Below are positions 42,508 through 51,867 of a stretch of DNA of 64,000 nt, one piece after another. The notes beneath the pieces are model-generated. The model had not been told where the DNA came from. It ran no database searches and worked only from the letters and a program-made list of their open reading frames with translations. The stretch spans positions 127,617-191,616 of the forward strand of contig CALCBD010000033.1 of NCBI GenBank assembly GCA_937897985.1, in the 5' to 3' direction. Position numbers and translations under genes: made by a program. Source of the stretch: an uncultured Paludibacter sp. GTDB lineage: Bacteria; Bacteroidota; Bacteroidia; Bacteroidales; Paludibacteraceae. Position 1 is the first letter of the stretch; each line of letters starts with the position of its first letter.

Positions 42508-44127
42508 ATGGCACAAAAACCTTCCATTCCAAAAGGAACCCGCGACTTCACGCCTCAGGAAATGGCGAACCGCAATTACATTTTCAATACCATCAAAGAT
42601 GTTTTCCGCTTGTACGGGTTTCAGCAGATTGAAACTCCGGCCATGGAAAATCTGTCAACACTAATGGGCAAATATGGTGATGAAGGCGACAAATTACTGT
42701 TCAAAATTCTGAATTCGGGCGACTTTATTTCTGATTTTGATGAGAATCAGTTAGAAATAATTAGTGAAATAACTAATATCAAATTATCTTTGGTTTCAGA
42801 TTTTGAGAAGATGGAACTTAACAACCAAAATTTCAATGATTTGTTTCAAAAGAAATTCGAATCTAAATTTAGTGATATTGTCCTACGTAGATTAATTTTA
42901 GATGGATTTGTTTTCAAGAAGGCAGATGGAAAAATCGAAATTGATAAAGTTTTAAAGGATAATGAATTAAAAATAAAAATTAGAGAGATAACAAATCAAA
43001 CTTTAAATGAAGTTATTAAGAAAGAGATTAGAAATAATTTCGGTGTAGAAAAAGGTCTGCGTTATGATCTTACCGTTCCTTTTGCACGCTTCGTGGTACA
43101 AAACCGTGATAAGATTACTTTTCCGTTCAAACGTTATCAGATTCAGCCTGTATGGCGCGCCGACCGTCCACAAAAAGGACGTTACCGTGAATTTTATCAG
43201 TGCGATGTGGATGTGGTGGGGAGTGACTCACTGTTGAACGAGTTAGAATTAATTCAGATAGTTGATGAAGTATACAGACGACTGAAAATCAACGTCGTTA
43301 TCAAAATAAACAATCGAAAAATCCTTACCGGAATTGCCGAAATCATTGGCGAAGCCGAAAAAATTACAGACATTACCGTTGCTATCGACAAGCTGGATAA
43401 AATCGGTACCGAAAAAGTAAACGAAGAAATTGCATCGAAGGGTATCAGCCGGGAAGCCATCGATAAATTACAACCGATTTTAATGCTCAACGGAACAAAT
43501 GAATCTAAATTTGAACAACTTAAGCCGGTTCTTGCTGCGTCAGAAACCGGCATGAAAGGTATAGCCGAACTTGAGACAATTTTCGGTTTGTGCAGAATGA
43601 TGAAAATTGAAACAAAGATTGAACTTGACCTTACCCTGGCCCGCGGACTTAATTATTATACAGGCGCTATTTTCGAGGTAAAAGCTTTGGATGTGGAAAT
43701 GGGTAGCATCACCGGTGGCGGTCGTTATGATAATCTGACCGGTGTGTTCGGAATGGAAGGTGTATCCGGCGTAGGTATTTCGTTCGGTGCCGACCGGATA
43801 TATGATGTTTTGAACACCCTTAACCTTTATCCCGAAACTTCGGTAGAACAGACTCAGTTACTTTTTGTTTGCTTCGGCGATAAAGAATTGATGTACAGCC
43901 TTCCCTGGTTAAATAAACTTCGCAGTAACGGAATCAATACAGAAATCTATCCTGAACCTGCAAAAATGAAAAAACAAATGAGTTATGCCGACAATAAGCA
44001 CATTCCTTATGTAGCAATTGTTGGTGAGACTGAAATGAACGAAGGCAAAATCATGCTGAAAGACATGAAGTCAGGTGAGCAATCGTTAATGAATTTTGAT
44101 GAATTAATGAATAAACTTGGATTTTAA
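42508..44127 (+). CDS. hisS: Histidyl-tRNA synthetase with an AT-rich insertion
   Basis: A class II aminoacyl-tRNA synthetase of 539 residues; Bacteroidetes HisRS proteins are normally about 455. Visible are the N-terminal PKGTRDFTPQEM, motif 1 region LYGFQQIETPAMEN, motif 2 QPVWRADRPQKGRYREFYQCD, the histidine loop LDLTLARGLNYYTGAIFE, motif 3 GGRYDNLTG and GVGISFGADRI, and a C-terminal anticodon domain. Between Asp72 (ILNSGDF) and Glu181 (EKGLRYDLTVPFA) there are 108 residues where about 30-35 are usual. The extra segment is charged, helix-prone and clearly more AT-rich than its flanks, by my count about 24% G+C over 42781-43020 against 40% at 43081-43140. The frame stays open and catalytic motifs are intact, so the enzyme should function. 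Confidence 0.93.
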   Translation: MAQKPSIPKGTRDFTPQEMANRNYIFNTIKDVFRLYGFQQIETPAMENLSTLMGKYGDEGDKLLFKILNSGDFISDFDENQLEIISEITNIKLSLVSDFEKMELNNQNFNDLFQKKFESKFSDIVLRRLILDGFVFKKADGKIEIDKVLKDNELKIKIREITNQTLNEVIKKEIRNNFGVEKGLRYDLTVPFARFVVQNRDKITFPFKRYQIQPVWRADRPQKGRYREFYQCDVDVVGSDSLLNELELIQIVDEVYRRLKINVVIKINNRKILTGIAEIIGEAEKITDITVAIDKLDKIGTEKVNEEIASKGISREAIDKLQPILMLNGTNESKFEQLKPVLAASETGMKGIAELETIFGLCRMMKIETKIELDLTLARGLNYYTGAIFEVKALDVEMGSITGGGRYDNLTGVFGMEGVSGVGISFGADRIYDVLNTLNLYPETSVEQTQLLFVCFGDKELMYSLPWLNKLRSNGINTEIYPEPAKMKKQMSYADNKHIPYVAIVGETEMNEGKIMLKDMKSGEQSLMNFDELMNKLGF

Positions 44128-44135
44128 CACAAAGT

Positions 44136-44172
44136 AAACCCCCGAAAGCAAATTAGTTTTCGGGGGTTTATT
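44136..44172. terminator. Bidirectional terminator between hisS and the pirin gene
   Basis: AAACCCCCGAAA (44136-44147) pairs with TTTCGGGGGTTT (44158-44169) around a 10-base loop, with T-rich tails in both directions. It serves two convergent genes. Confidence 0.85.
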
Positions 44173-44885
44173 TAAATTTTCAAAGGAACTTCAATCAACA
44201 GAAACTCTGACTCATTCAACGATTTGATGGTCACTTCATTTACTTCCCACATTCCGCAACCGTCGCGTTGATGTAATAATTGTCCTTCGAGTTCAATATC
44301 TCCTTTTATCACAAAAACATAAATTCCGTTTTTATCTGCATTTTTGAGTTGATAATTCAAAACAGCATCTTTCCCTGCCCTGCCCGAATAAAACCATGCA
44401 TCCTGATAAATCCATACGCAGCCCGGTTGAGGTTCAGGGGCAAGAATCAGTGTTAATTTATCAGGATCAGATGCATATCCGGCCTGCTGATAACGTGGTT
44501 TTACCTTTTGAACTTTCGGTACCACCCACAGTTGTAAATACTGAACTGATTTATCCCTGTTAAAGTTGGATTCGCTGTGAAAAATTCCCGAACCGGCACT
44601 CATGACCTGAATTTCACCTTTTCTGATTACAGCACCCTGATTCATATCATCTTTATATTCCAGATCACCTTCGAGAGGGATGGTGATGATTTCCATATTG
44701 CTGTGCGGGTGCATGCCGAGTCCTTTACCGGGGGCAAGCATGTCGTCGTTAATAACCCGTAATTCGCCAAAATGCAGCCTTTCCGGATCATAATAATCGC
44801 CGAAACTGAATGTATGTCTGCTGTGGAGCCAGCCATTTGTGGTTGTCCCCCTCGAGTTTGCAGTATGTATAATGGATTTTGACAT
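44172..44885 (-). CDS. Pirin family bicupin protein (YhhW-like)
   Basis: A 237-residue pirin-like protein, a short two-cupin cytosolic fold. The first cupin has GWLHSRHTFSFGDYYDP, then GMHPHSNMEIITIPLEG with the metal-binding histidines, and SAGSGIFHSESN completing the site. The second cupin (about 140-237) has VWIYQDAWFYSGRAG and ends LLIEVPLKI. E. coli YhhW shows quercetin 2,3-dioxygenase activity in vitro, but natural functions of bacterial pirins remain uncertain. I would not assign a reaction here. It is monocistronic and divergent from the unknown-function gene at 45029. Confidence 0.9.
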   Translation of the reverse strand: MSKSIIHTANSRGTTTNGWLHSRHTFSFGDYYDPERLHFGELRVINDDMLAPGKGLGMHPHSNMEIITIPLEGDLEYKDDMNQGAVIRKGEIQVMSAGSGIFHSESNFNRDKSVQYLQLWVVPKVQKVKPRYQQAGYASDPDKLTLILAPEPQPGCVWIYQDAWFYSGRAGKDAVLNYQLKNADKNGIYVFVIKGDIELEGQLLHQRDGCGMWEVNEVTIKSLNESEFLLIEVPLKI

Positions 44886-45028
44886 TTTTTTATTTGTAGT
44901 TATAACAAATTACAATCTGAATGGTTGTATATTTAAACTGTTTTTTTGTCTGCGTTTCAAAATTGATTTACTTCAATGGAAATGAGGGGCATACTAATCA
45001 AAAGAATTTCAAAAATATCGATCATTAT

Positions 45029-46432
45029 ATGTCAAAAACATTGAGCACAAAAGAAAAATCGGTTCGCATCAATTTGCATTCTGATTATTACGGATCAATT
45101 GCCGAAATCGGAGGAGGACAGGAGACTGCGCGACATTTATTTCAGGCAGGCGGAGCATCCAATACAATTGCCAAATCGGTTTCAGCTTACGATAAATCTT
45201 TCAGCGACCATTTTTACAACGAGGGCAATCCGGCCCGATACGTTGATGAAGACAGGCTGCGAAAAATGCTTGATTATGAATACAATGAATTAATAAAAAT
45301 TCTCGACAACAAAACTTCAAAAAAGTTCTTTGCATTTGCCAATACTGTAGAAACTCTTAATTTTGCAAAAACAAATCAGGGAAACGGCTGGCTGGGAATT
45401 GCCATTGAAGGAACAAACCGCTACCAACCCAATAAGATTTACATCCATGTTAAATTGCTCGAAAATGACACACTTTTACAACAATACACACTTGGAACCT
45501 TAGGAATTAACCTGATTTACAGCGGCATATTTGACGGAGAAGATCCACGCAAAATATTAACTGCACTGCCCGATAATCTCGATACCAGAAGGGTTGAAGT
45601 CGATTATATTTACGTTGAAGGGTTCGACTTTAACTGGTGTGATAACCGGCTGCTCAATCTGATGCTCGTAAGCAAAAACATGACTCCTGCAATTATGTTT
45701 GATCAATCAGGAAAAATTCAACAGCCGGGCGATATGCTTTACAAAAAGAATGTGCTGTTAATGCGGGGTTACTTTCGTCCGGTCAATCAACTCAATTTAG
45801 AATTTATCGAAGACAGTCTGTCAATTTTCAAACGCGATGAGGATTATAAACCGGATAACACTATAGCATTTTGCGAAATTTCATTAAAGTATTTTATAAA
45901 GGACAAAGAATTAGATGAAAAAGATTTCCTGAATCGCGTGGAATTACTCAATATGGTTGGTCAGAATGTGATGGTCTCCAATTTTTACAGGTATTTCAAA
46001 CTTGTCGATTATTTTGCTCAGTATAAGATGAAAAAATTGAGAATCGTTCTTGGATTACCGACTTTTGATAAAATTCTGGATGAAACCCAATACACAGATT
46101 TGCGTGGAGGTTTGCTCGAAGCCATGGGAACACTTTTTCAAAATAATGTAAAAATTTACCTTTATCCATATACAAATCCGGCTACTGGTGAGGTCGTTTA
46201 TCCTGAGACTTCACATTTTAGCGATGAAAACAAACTTCTTTGGCAATATCTAACAAAAACAAAGAAAATCATCATTCTCAAAGGAATACCATCAAATCAC
46301 CTCGAAATTACTTCGGGTGAGATTGCCGGGATGATTGAAAAAGGGGATGAAAAACTGCAGCATTTTCTTCCCGTTCAGGTATTCCGACACATTAAGGATA
46401 AAGGTTTATTCGGTTTTAATACAAAAAAATAA
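45029..46432 (+). CDS. Conserved protein of unknown function (about 470-residue family)
   Basis: A 467-residue soluble protein with no signal peptide or membrane helix. I start it at MSKTLSTKEKSVRINLHSDY, because that is where similarity to a family I recognise begins. Family members share a start with YGSIAEIGGGQETARHLFQA and then SDHFYNEGNPARYV. This family is sometimes annotated as a TonB-dependent receptor or nicotinate adenylyltransferase; neither label is supported here, since no barrel, plug or HxGH motif is visible. Other notable segments are FANTVETLNF, GWLGIAIEG and LRGGLLEAMGTLF. An 85-residue unknown gene follows after 49 bases, probably in the same transcript. I know no function. 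Confidence 0.75.
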   Translation: MSKTLSTKEKSVRINLHSDYYGSIAEIGGGQETARHLFQAGGASNTIAKSVSAYDKSFSDHFYNEGNPARYVDEDRLRKMLDYEYNELIKILDNKTSKKFFAFANTVETLNFAKTNQGNGWLGIAIEGTNRYQPNKIYIHVKLLENDTLLQQYTLGTLGINLIYSGIFDGEDPRKILTALPDNLDTRRVEVDYIYVEGFDFNWCDNRLLNLMLVSKNMTPAIMFDQSGKIQQPGDMLYKKNVLLMRGYFRPVNQLNLEFIEDSLSIFKRDEDYKPDNTIAFCEISLKYFIKDKELDEKDFLNRVELLNMVGQNVMVSNFYRYFKLVDYFAQYKMKKLRIVLGLPTFDKILDETQYTDLRGGLLEAMGTLFQNNVKIYLYPYTNPATGEVVYPETSHFSDENKLLWQYLTKTKKIIILKGIPSNHLEITSGEIAGMIEKGDEKLQHFLPVQVFRHIKDKGLFGFNTKK

Positions 46433-46481
46433 TTTCACCGGCGATAAAATTTTCATACTGAATCAAAAAAGAATAAACACA

Positions 46482-46739
46482 ATGGATATTGACCCCGCTT
46501 TCTACGGAATTTCTGCACGAGTAAAATTAACAAAAACCGGAAATAATAAAATCGGAATTTATAAAGTTGTCAAAAGTCGTATCATTCGAAAAGATGCTTT
46601 AAAAATTACTGAAATTGCTTCACAGATAAGAATCAAAGATCCGAATCTCAAAATTGCACTTATCTGCACTCCCAATATTTGCTCAAAATCAATCAAAATC
46701 CTTGAAAAGGAAGGCATAGAAATCAGTTTTACAGAATAA
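46482..46739 (+). CDS. Small conserved hypothetical protein
   Basis: An 85-residue basic protein beginning MDIDPAFYGISARVKLTKTG. The frame is open further upstream into the preceding gene, but this ATG is the plausible start since earlier codons overlap that gene's coding region out of frame. Secondary structure appears to be beta at the start (KIGIYKVVKSRIIRKDA), then a helix (LKITEIASQIRIKD), a buried strand (LKIALICTPNICSKS) and an amphipathic helix with a final strand. The ICTPNICSKS segment with two cysteines is distinctive. I believe similar small proteins exist in other Bacteroidetes, but no function is known to me. Confidence 0.65.
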   Translation: MDIDPAFYGISARVKLTKTGNNKIGIYKVVKSRIIRKDALKITEIASQIRIKDPNLKIALICTPNICSKSIKILEKEGIEISFTE

Positions 46740-46743
46740 GAAA

Positions 46744-46778
46744 AGAGCTGTATCAAAAGAATCTTTCGATACAGCTCT
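46744..46778. terminator. Bidirectional terminator between the 85-residue gene and clpB
   Basis: AGAGCTGTATCAAAAGA (46744-46760) pairs with its near-perfect complement at 46762-46778, with one mismatch; the inner pairs open to form a loop. It separates two convergent genes. Its GCTGTATC stem matches the terminator at 1938-1986. Confidence 0.75.
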
Positions 46779-46798
46779 CTGACAAAAACAAAACAAAA

Positions 46799-49387
46799 TT
46801 AATTTCTAAAAACCAGTCGTTCACCATCAAAATCCACAGTGATGGCTTCATTATTTCTTACAATTCCTGCCAGCAACTGTTTACTCAGGTCATTAAGTAC
46901 ATATTTCTGAATAGCACGTTTCACCGGTCGGGCACCGAATTGCGGATCGAATCCTTCAGCAGCAATAAAATGTATCGCCTCTTCTGTCAGTTTCAGATCG
47001 ACACCATTCTCCTTCAGCACCTTTTGTACCAACGATATCTGAAGACGAACAATTTCTTCAATCTGCGACTCGTTAAGTGGAGCAAACATAATTAATTCAT
47101 CAATCCGGTTCAGAAACTCCGGCCGAATGGTTTGTTTCAACAATTCAAAAACCTGTACCTTGGTTTTCTCCACCACTTCATCATGATTACGGTCATTCAT
47201 TTTTTCGAAATTTTCACGAATAAGACCCGAACCAATATTCGATGTCATGATAATAATTGTGTTTTTAAAATTCACCATGCGCCCTTTATTATCTGTTAAC
47301 CGTCCATCATCCAGCACCTGAAGTAAAATATTGAACACATCAGGGTGTGCTTTTTCAATTTCGTCGAACAACACCACAGAATAGGGTTTACGGCGTATTG
47401 CTTCGGTTAACTGACCACCTTCGTCGTAACCAACATAACCCGGAGGCGAACCAATTAATCTTGTAACCGAGAATTTTTCCTGATATTCACTCATATCAAT
47501 ACGAGTCATCATGTTCTCATCATCGAACAAATATTCAGCCAGTGCTTTGGCTAATTCTGTTTTTCCAACGCCGGTTGTACCAAGAAAAATAAATGAACCA
47601 ATCGGTCGCTTAGGATCCTGCAATCCGGCCCTGCTCCTTCTCACGGCATCAGCTACTGCTTCTATCGCTTCCTCCTGACCAATAACCCTTTTATGTAATT
47701 CATCCTCGAGATGAAGCAATTTTTCCTTTTCGCTTTGCAGCATTTTATTTACCGGGATACCGGTCCATCTGCTTACCACATCAGCAATATCTTCACTGTC
47801 CACTTCTTCTCTGATCATGGCTTTTACACCCTGCATGTTTGCAAGTTTTGCCTGATAATCAGCAATTTTCGATTCTGTAGCTTTAATTTTTCCATATCTG
47901 ATTTCGGCTACCTTTCCGTAATCACCTTCACGTTCTGCTTTGTCGGCCTGGTATTTTAAATCCTCTGTCTCAATTTTTAATTGCTGCATTTGATCGATGA
48001 GGGCTTTTTCGCTCGACCATTTTGCTCTCATCACCTTGCTTTCCTCCTTCAGATTGGCAATTTCGGCATTCAGCTGATTCAATTTAAAATGATCATTTTC
48101 CCTTTTAATCGCCTCTCTTTCAATCTCCAATTGCTTGATATTTCTTTCTATAGCATCAAGTTCTTCAGGTATCGAATCTACTTCCATCCTTAACTTTGAT
48201 GCAGCTTCGTCCATGAGGTCAATGGCTTTGTCAGGCAAGAACCGATCGGTAATATACCTGTTCGAAAGTTCAACAGCGGCAATAATTGCATCATCCTTGA
48301 TTCGTACTTTGTGGTGATTTTCATAACGTTCCTTTAAACCTCTTAAAATCGATATGGTACTTGCAATGTCCGGTTCATCAACCATTACTTTCTGGAACCG
48401 GCGTTCAAGCGCTTTATCCTTTTCGAAGTATTTTTGATATTCATCGAGTGTAGTTGCTCCTATTGCTCTGAGTTCGCCTCTTGCCAGAGCAGGTTTCAGT
48501 ATATTGGCAGCATCCATTGCTCCCTCGCCTTTTCCGGCCCCTACGAGTGTATGAATTTCATCAATAAATAAGATAACCTCACCTTCAGCCTTAATCACTT
48601 CATTCACAACCGATTTAAGACGTTCCTCAAATTCTCCCTTGTATTTTGCGCCAGCCACTAAAGCTCCCATATCGAGCGAGAAAATTTGTTTCGATTTTAA
48701 ATTTTCCGGCACATCGCCACGTACAATCCGGTGTGCAAGCCCTTCAGCAATAGCAGTTTTACCTGTTCCGGGTTCACCTATCAGTATAGGATTATTCTTG
48801 GTACGCCGGCTCAGAATCTGCAGCACCCGTCGAATTTCCTCGTCGCGACCGATTACCGGATCGAGTTTGCCGTTGCGTGCCTGTTCGTTGAGGTTGATAG
48901 CATATTTACCCAGAGAGTTATAATTATCTTCGGCTGAGGCTGAATTTACTTTTGATCCTTTTCGAAGTTCATTGATTGCTTCCTGAAGTGACTTTTCATT
49001 AACTCCGGCATCCTGAAATACTTTGGTCAATATATTTTTTTCGCTCACAAGTGACAAAAGTATATATTCGACCGGGACAAACTGATCGCCTGCTTTCGAT
49101 GATTTATCAATAGCTTTTTGTAAAACTGCATTCGTTTCTCTGCTTAAATAAGGTTCACCACCTGACACTTTCGGAAAACCTGCAATCATATTATCAGCAA
49201 TTGCCTGTAAGGTTGATGAATTCACACCGGTTTTTCCAAACAGAAATTGTACAACATCTTCTGCCTTCAAAAAAATTGCTTTCAGCAGATGTGGAGTTTC
49301 AACCACCTGTTGTCCGTTACTTTGAACCAGTTCTATAGCTTGTTGAACTGCTTCCTGTGATTTGATTGTAAAATTGTTAAAATTCAT
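46799..49387 (-). CDS. clpB: ATP-dependent disaggregase ClpB
   Basis: An 862-residue Hsp100 chaperone that, with DnaK, threads proteins out of aggregates through a hexameric pore. The N-domain (1-145) starts MNFNNFTIKSQEAVQQA. AAA1 has GEPGTGKTAIAEGLAHR, the pore loop GAKYKGEFEERLK and LFIDEIHTLVGAG. A long middle coiled-coil domain (about 400-520) distinguishes ClpB from ClpA/ClpC. AAA2 has GTTGVGKTELAKALAEYLF, GSPPGYVGYDEGGQL and VLFDEIEKAHPDV. No ClpP-binding IGF loop is expected or seen. The upstream region has two ATGTCAT boxes and the palindrome GACATTATGTC; similar TGTCA motifs precede htpG. Confidence 0.97.
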   Translation of the reverse strand: MNFNNFTIKSQEAVQQAIELVQSNGQQVVETPHLLKAIFLKAEDVVQFLFGKTGVNSSTLQAIADNMIAGFPKVSGGEPYLSRETNAVLQKAIDKSSKAGDQFVPVEYILLSLVSEKNILTKVFQDAGVNEKSLQEAINELRKGSKVNSASAEDNYNSLGKYAINLNEQARNGKLDPVIGRDEEIRRVLQILSRRTKNNPILIGEPGTGKTAIAEGLAHRIVRGDVPENLKSKQIFSLDMGALVAGAKYKGEFEERLKSVVNEVIKAEGEVILFIDEIHTLVGAGKGEGAMDAANILKPALARGELRAIGATTLDEYQKYFEKDKALERRFQKVMVDEPDIASTISILRGLKERYENHHKVRIKDDAIIAAVELSNRYITDRFLPDKAIDLMDEAASKLRMEVDSIPEELDAIERNIKQLEIEREAIKRENDHFKLNQLNAEIANLKEESKVMRAKWSSEKALIDQMQQLKIETEDLKYQADKAEREGDYGKVAEIRYGKIKATESKIADYQAKLANMQGVKAMIREEVDSEDIADVVSRWTGIPVNKMLQSEKEKLLHLEDELHKRVIGQEEAIEAVADAVRRSRAGLQDPKRPIGSFIFLGTTGVGKTELAKALAEYLFDDENMMTRIDMSEYQEKFSVTRLIGSPPGYVGYDEGGQLTEAIRRKPYSVVLFDEIEKAHPDVFNILLQVLDDGRLTDNKGRMVNFKNTIIIMTSNIGSGLIRENFEKMNDRNHDEVVEKTKVQVFELLKQTIRPEFLNRIDELIMFAPLNESQIEEIVRLQISLVQKVLKENGVDLKLTEEAIHFIAAEGFDPQFGARPVKRAIQKYVLNDLSKQLLAGIVRNNEAITVDFDGERLVFRN

Positions 49388-49765
49388 AGTTTTATTGTTT
49401 TAAAAAATTTGTTGATTTACTACCGGGTTACAAATTGACGGCCAATTACCGAATCGGAAAAATTGTCTTATTTTTGAAATTTAAATACCTGTTTATTAAG
49501 ACATTATGTCATATTTAATGAATTAATGTCATGTGAATTAAAAACGGAACGATAAACACTGCAATACTTACAGAACAGAAAAACCGTCGGATTTAAAAAA
49601 CCGGTTCTTAGGATCAGCATTCAATTTACTCAACGTTAATAAAAATGTAAAACCCCGGAATTCTGAACATATCAAAACCAATGTAAGGTTTTGGATCAAA
49701 ATTCCGGGATTTTTACTTACCCAACCATCCAGTTGAGTCACTTTTATGCTTTGTAATGTGCAGAT
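49388..49765. other. Intergenic region between htpG and clpB with regulatory-looking repeats
   Basis: No gene is present. ATGTCAT occurs at 49506-49512 and again at 49526-49532 (20-base period), and the first is part of the 11-base palindrome GACATTATGTC (49500-49510). The htpG terminator lies at 49641-49716. Confidence 0.5.
49641..49716 (-). terminator. htpG terminator, long two-part hairpin
   Basis: AACCCCGGAATT (49651-49662) pairs with AATTCCGGG (49700-49708), and inside it CAAAACC (from 49673) pairs with GGTTTTG (from 49687). An A-rich tract at 49641-49650 reads as T's on the minus strand. It lies 50 bases after the htpG stop. Confidence 0.7.
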
Positions 49766-51820
49766 TTACATAAGCTCAACACTGCGTTTTACAAAATTAG
49801 CAAGCGCTTCACCTTTCAGCATATTGTTGGCAAGCAGGGCTAAATCTATCAACTGACGAACCTGTTTGTTTTCAGCAGCAAAAGTTCTGTATACAGATTT
49901 CTTCTGTTCTGTTAGCAGGTCTAACTGTTTCGACAATTCGCTTAATTCATCTTTCTCTGCAACAGGAATTTCTTCGTCCTTTTTACCTTTATGACTTTCG
50001 TTGAGTTGATCTTGTTTGATTTTCAGCTCGTTCAGTTCGGCAATAACCGGTGCCACCTTGTCTTTACAATTCGATTCTTCGTCACTCAAAATTTTGTCGA
50101 TTACCGGATGTGCTGTATTGACAACCAGATTGTAGCTATCGGGCATTTCGCCATAAAAGCTCATCATGCCTCCCTGCAAAGCCGACATTTCTTTCATTCG
50201 GCGCATGAACTCGTTTTGAGTTATGAAAACCGGATTTGCATTTGGTGAAAGTTGTTCGAAAGTAATAATAAAGTTAGTTTTATCAATAGCCGGAAGTTGT
50301 GAATCGAAAACAGTGATTAAAGCATCCTTCTGTTCTTCATTTAAAGTCACCTTAGGAGCATCATCCTTTTGAATAATTTTTTCGATAACATCGCTATCGA
50401 CACGTACGAAACGGGTTTTTTCAAACTTTTGCTCCAATTGGCTAACTGCATGAACATCTAATTGGCCATCCATAATCAACACATCGTAACCTTTGTCTTT
50501 GGCATGCTGAATATAACTATATTGTTCGGCGGCATTGTTGGCATACAGATAAATTATATCGCCATTTTTATCTTTTTGATTCTCTCCGGTCAGAGTTTTA
50601 TATTCATCGAAAGTAAAGTATTTACCATCCACATTCTTCAACAATGCAAATTTTTCGGCACGTTCATAGAATTTTTCGTCACTCAGCATTCCGTATTGAA
50701 TGAAAATTTTCAAATCATCCCATTTCTTTTCGAACTCAGGTCGATCAGTTTTAAAGATATCGGCCAGCCGGTCGGCTACTTTTTTGGTGATATGACTTGA
50801 AATTTTCTTCACATTACCATCACTTTGCAGATAGCTACGCGAAACGTTTAAAGGAATGTCGGGAGAATCGATAACACCGTGAAGCAATGTCAGATATTCG
50901 GGCACAATATTTTCGACATGGTCGGTTACAAACACCTGATTGCAATACAATTGTATTTTATTTCGTTGCATATCGATGTTATTTTTAATTTTCGGAAAAT
51001 AGAGTATCCCTGTCAGGTTGAACGGATAATCGACATTCAGATGAATATGAAACAGAGGATCTTCGCTCATCGGATTCAGTTCCCTGTAAAACTCCGAATA
51101 ATCTTCATCTTTCAAATCAGCCGGTTTGCGTGTCCATGCCGGATTGGTGTTGTTGATGATATTGTCTTCGTCAGTTTCTACATTCTTGCCATCTTTCCAT
51201 TCTTTTTTCTTGCCGAAAGCAATTTCAACAGGAAGAAATCTGCAATACTTTGTCAGCAATTCCTGAATTTTTGATTCTTCCAGAAAATCCTTGTTGTCAT
51301 CATCAATGTGTAAAACAATATCAGTACCTCTGTCGGATTTAATGGTGTCCTCAAGTGAATATTCAGGACTTCCGTCGCACGACCAGTGTTGAGCTGCAGC
51401 TTCTTCTTTGTACGATTGTGTGAATATTTCCACCTGTTTCGAAACCATGAACGAAGAATAAAATCCGAGCCCGAAATGACCAATGATGGCCTGTGCATCG
51501 TTTTTGTATTTTTCAAGAAACTCCTCGGCACCCGAAAATGCAATTTGATTGATGTACTTTTCAATTTCATCGGCTGTCATACCAATTCCACGATCGGAGA
51601 TTGTAAGTGTTCCCTTTTTTGAATCGATGCTGACACGAACTTTCAGTTCTCCGAGTTCTCCTTTAAATTCGCCCACAGATGCCAGTGTTTTAAGCTTTTG
51701 AGTTGCATCCACGGCATTCGACACTAATTCACGTAAAAAAATCTCATGATCACTGTACAAAAATTTTTTGATAACGGGGAAGATATTATCGCTCGTTACC
51801 CCAATGTTTCCTTTTGCCAT
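49766..51820 (-). CDS. htpG: Molecular chaperone HtpG (Hsp90)
   Basis: A 684-residue bacterial Hsp90, a dimeric ATP-driven cytosolic chaperone. The GHKL ATPase N-domain shows FLRELVSNAVDATQK, ISDRGIGMTADE, IGHFGLGFYSSFMVS and GTDIVLHI. The middle domain carries YPFNLTGILYFPKI and the catalytic-loop segment NVSRSYLQSDGNVKKI. The C-terminal dimerisation domain is longer than in E. coli (624 residues), with a charged helical insertion (LNESHKGKKDEEIPVAEKDE) between about 600 and 640. The upstream 51868-51948 region has five TGTCA/TGACA motifs. Confidence 0.96.
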   Translation of the reverse strand: MAKGNIGVTSDNIFPVIKKFLYSDHEIFLRELVSNAVDATQKLKTLASVGEFKGELGELKVRVSIDSKKGTLTISDRGIGMTADEIEKYINQIAFSGAEEFLEKYKNDAQAIIGHFGLGFYSSFMVSKQVEIFTQSYKEEAAAQHWSCDGSPEYSLEDTIKSDRGTDIVLHIDDDNKDFLEESKIQELLTKYCRFLPVEIAFGKKKEWKDGKNVETDEDNIINNTNPAWTRKPADLKDEDYSEFYRELNPMSEDPLFHIHLNVDYPFNLTGILYFPKIKNNIDMQRNKIQLYCNQVFVTDHVENIVPEYLTLLHGVIDSPDIPLNVSRSYLQSDGNVKKISSHITKKVADRLADIFKTDRPEFEKKWDDLKIFIQYGMLSDEKFYERAEKFALLKNVDGKYFTFDEYKTLTGENQKDKNGDIIYLYANNAAEQYSYIQHAKDKGYDVLIMDGQLDVHAVSQLEQKFEKTRFVRVDSDVIEKIIQKDDAPKVTLNEEQKDALITVFDSQLPAIDKTNFIITFEQLSPNANPVFITQNEFMRRMKEMSALQGGMMSFYGEMPDSYNLVVNTAHPVIDKILSDEESNCKDKVAPVIAELNELKIKQDQLNESHKGKKDEEIPVAEKDELSELSKQLDLLTEQKKSVYRTFAAENKQVRQLIDLALLANNMLKGEALANFVKRSVELM

Positions 51821-51867
51821 TGTTTATTCTATTTTGATTGATATAATTTTTATAAAAATTTTCGAAC

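Noticed and set aside
42724..43047. An intein or intron in hisS
   Set aside because: No intein splice-junction motifs and no loss of frame; the segment reads as an ordinary inserted domain.
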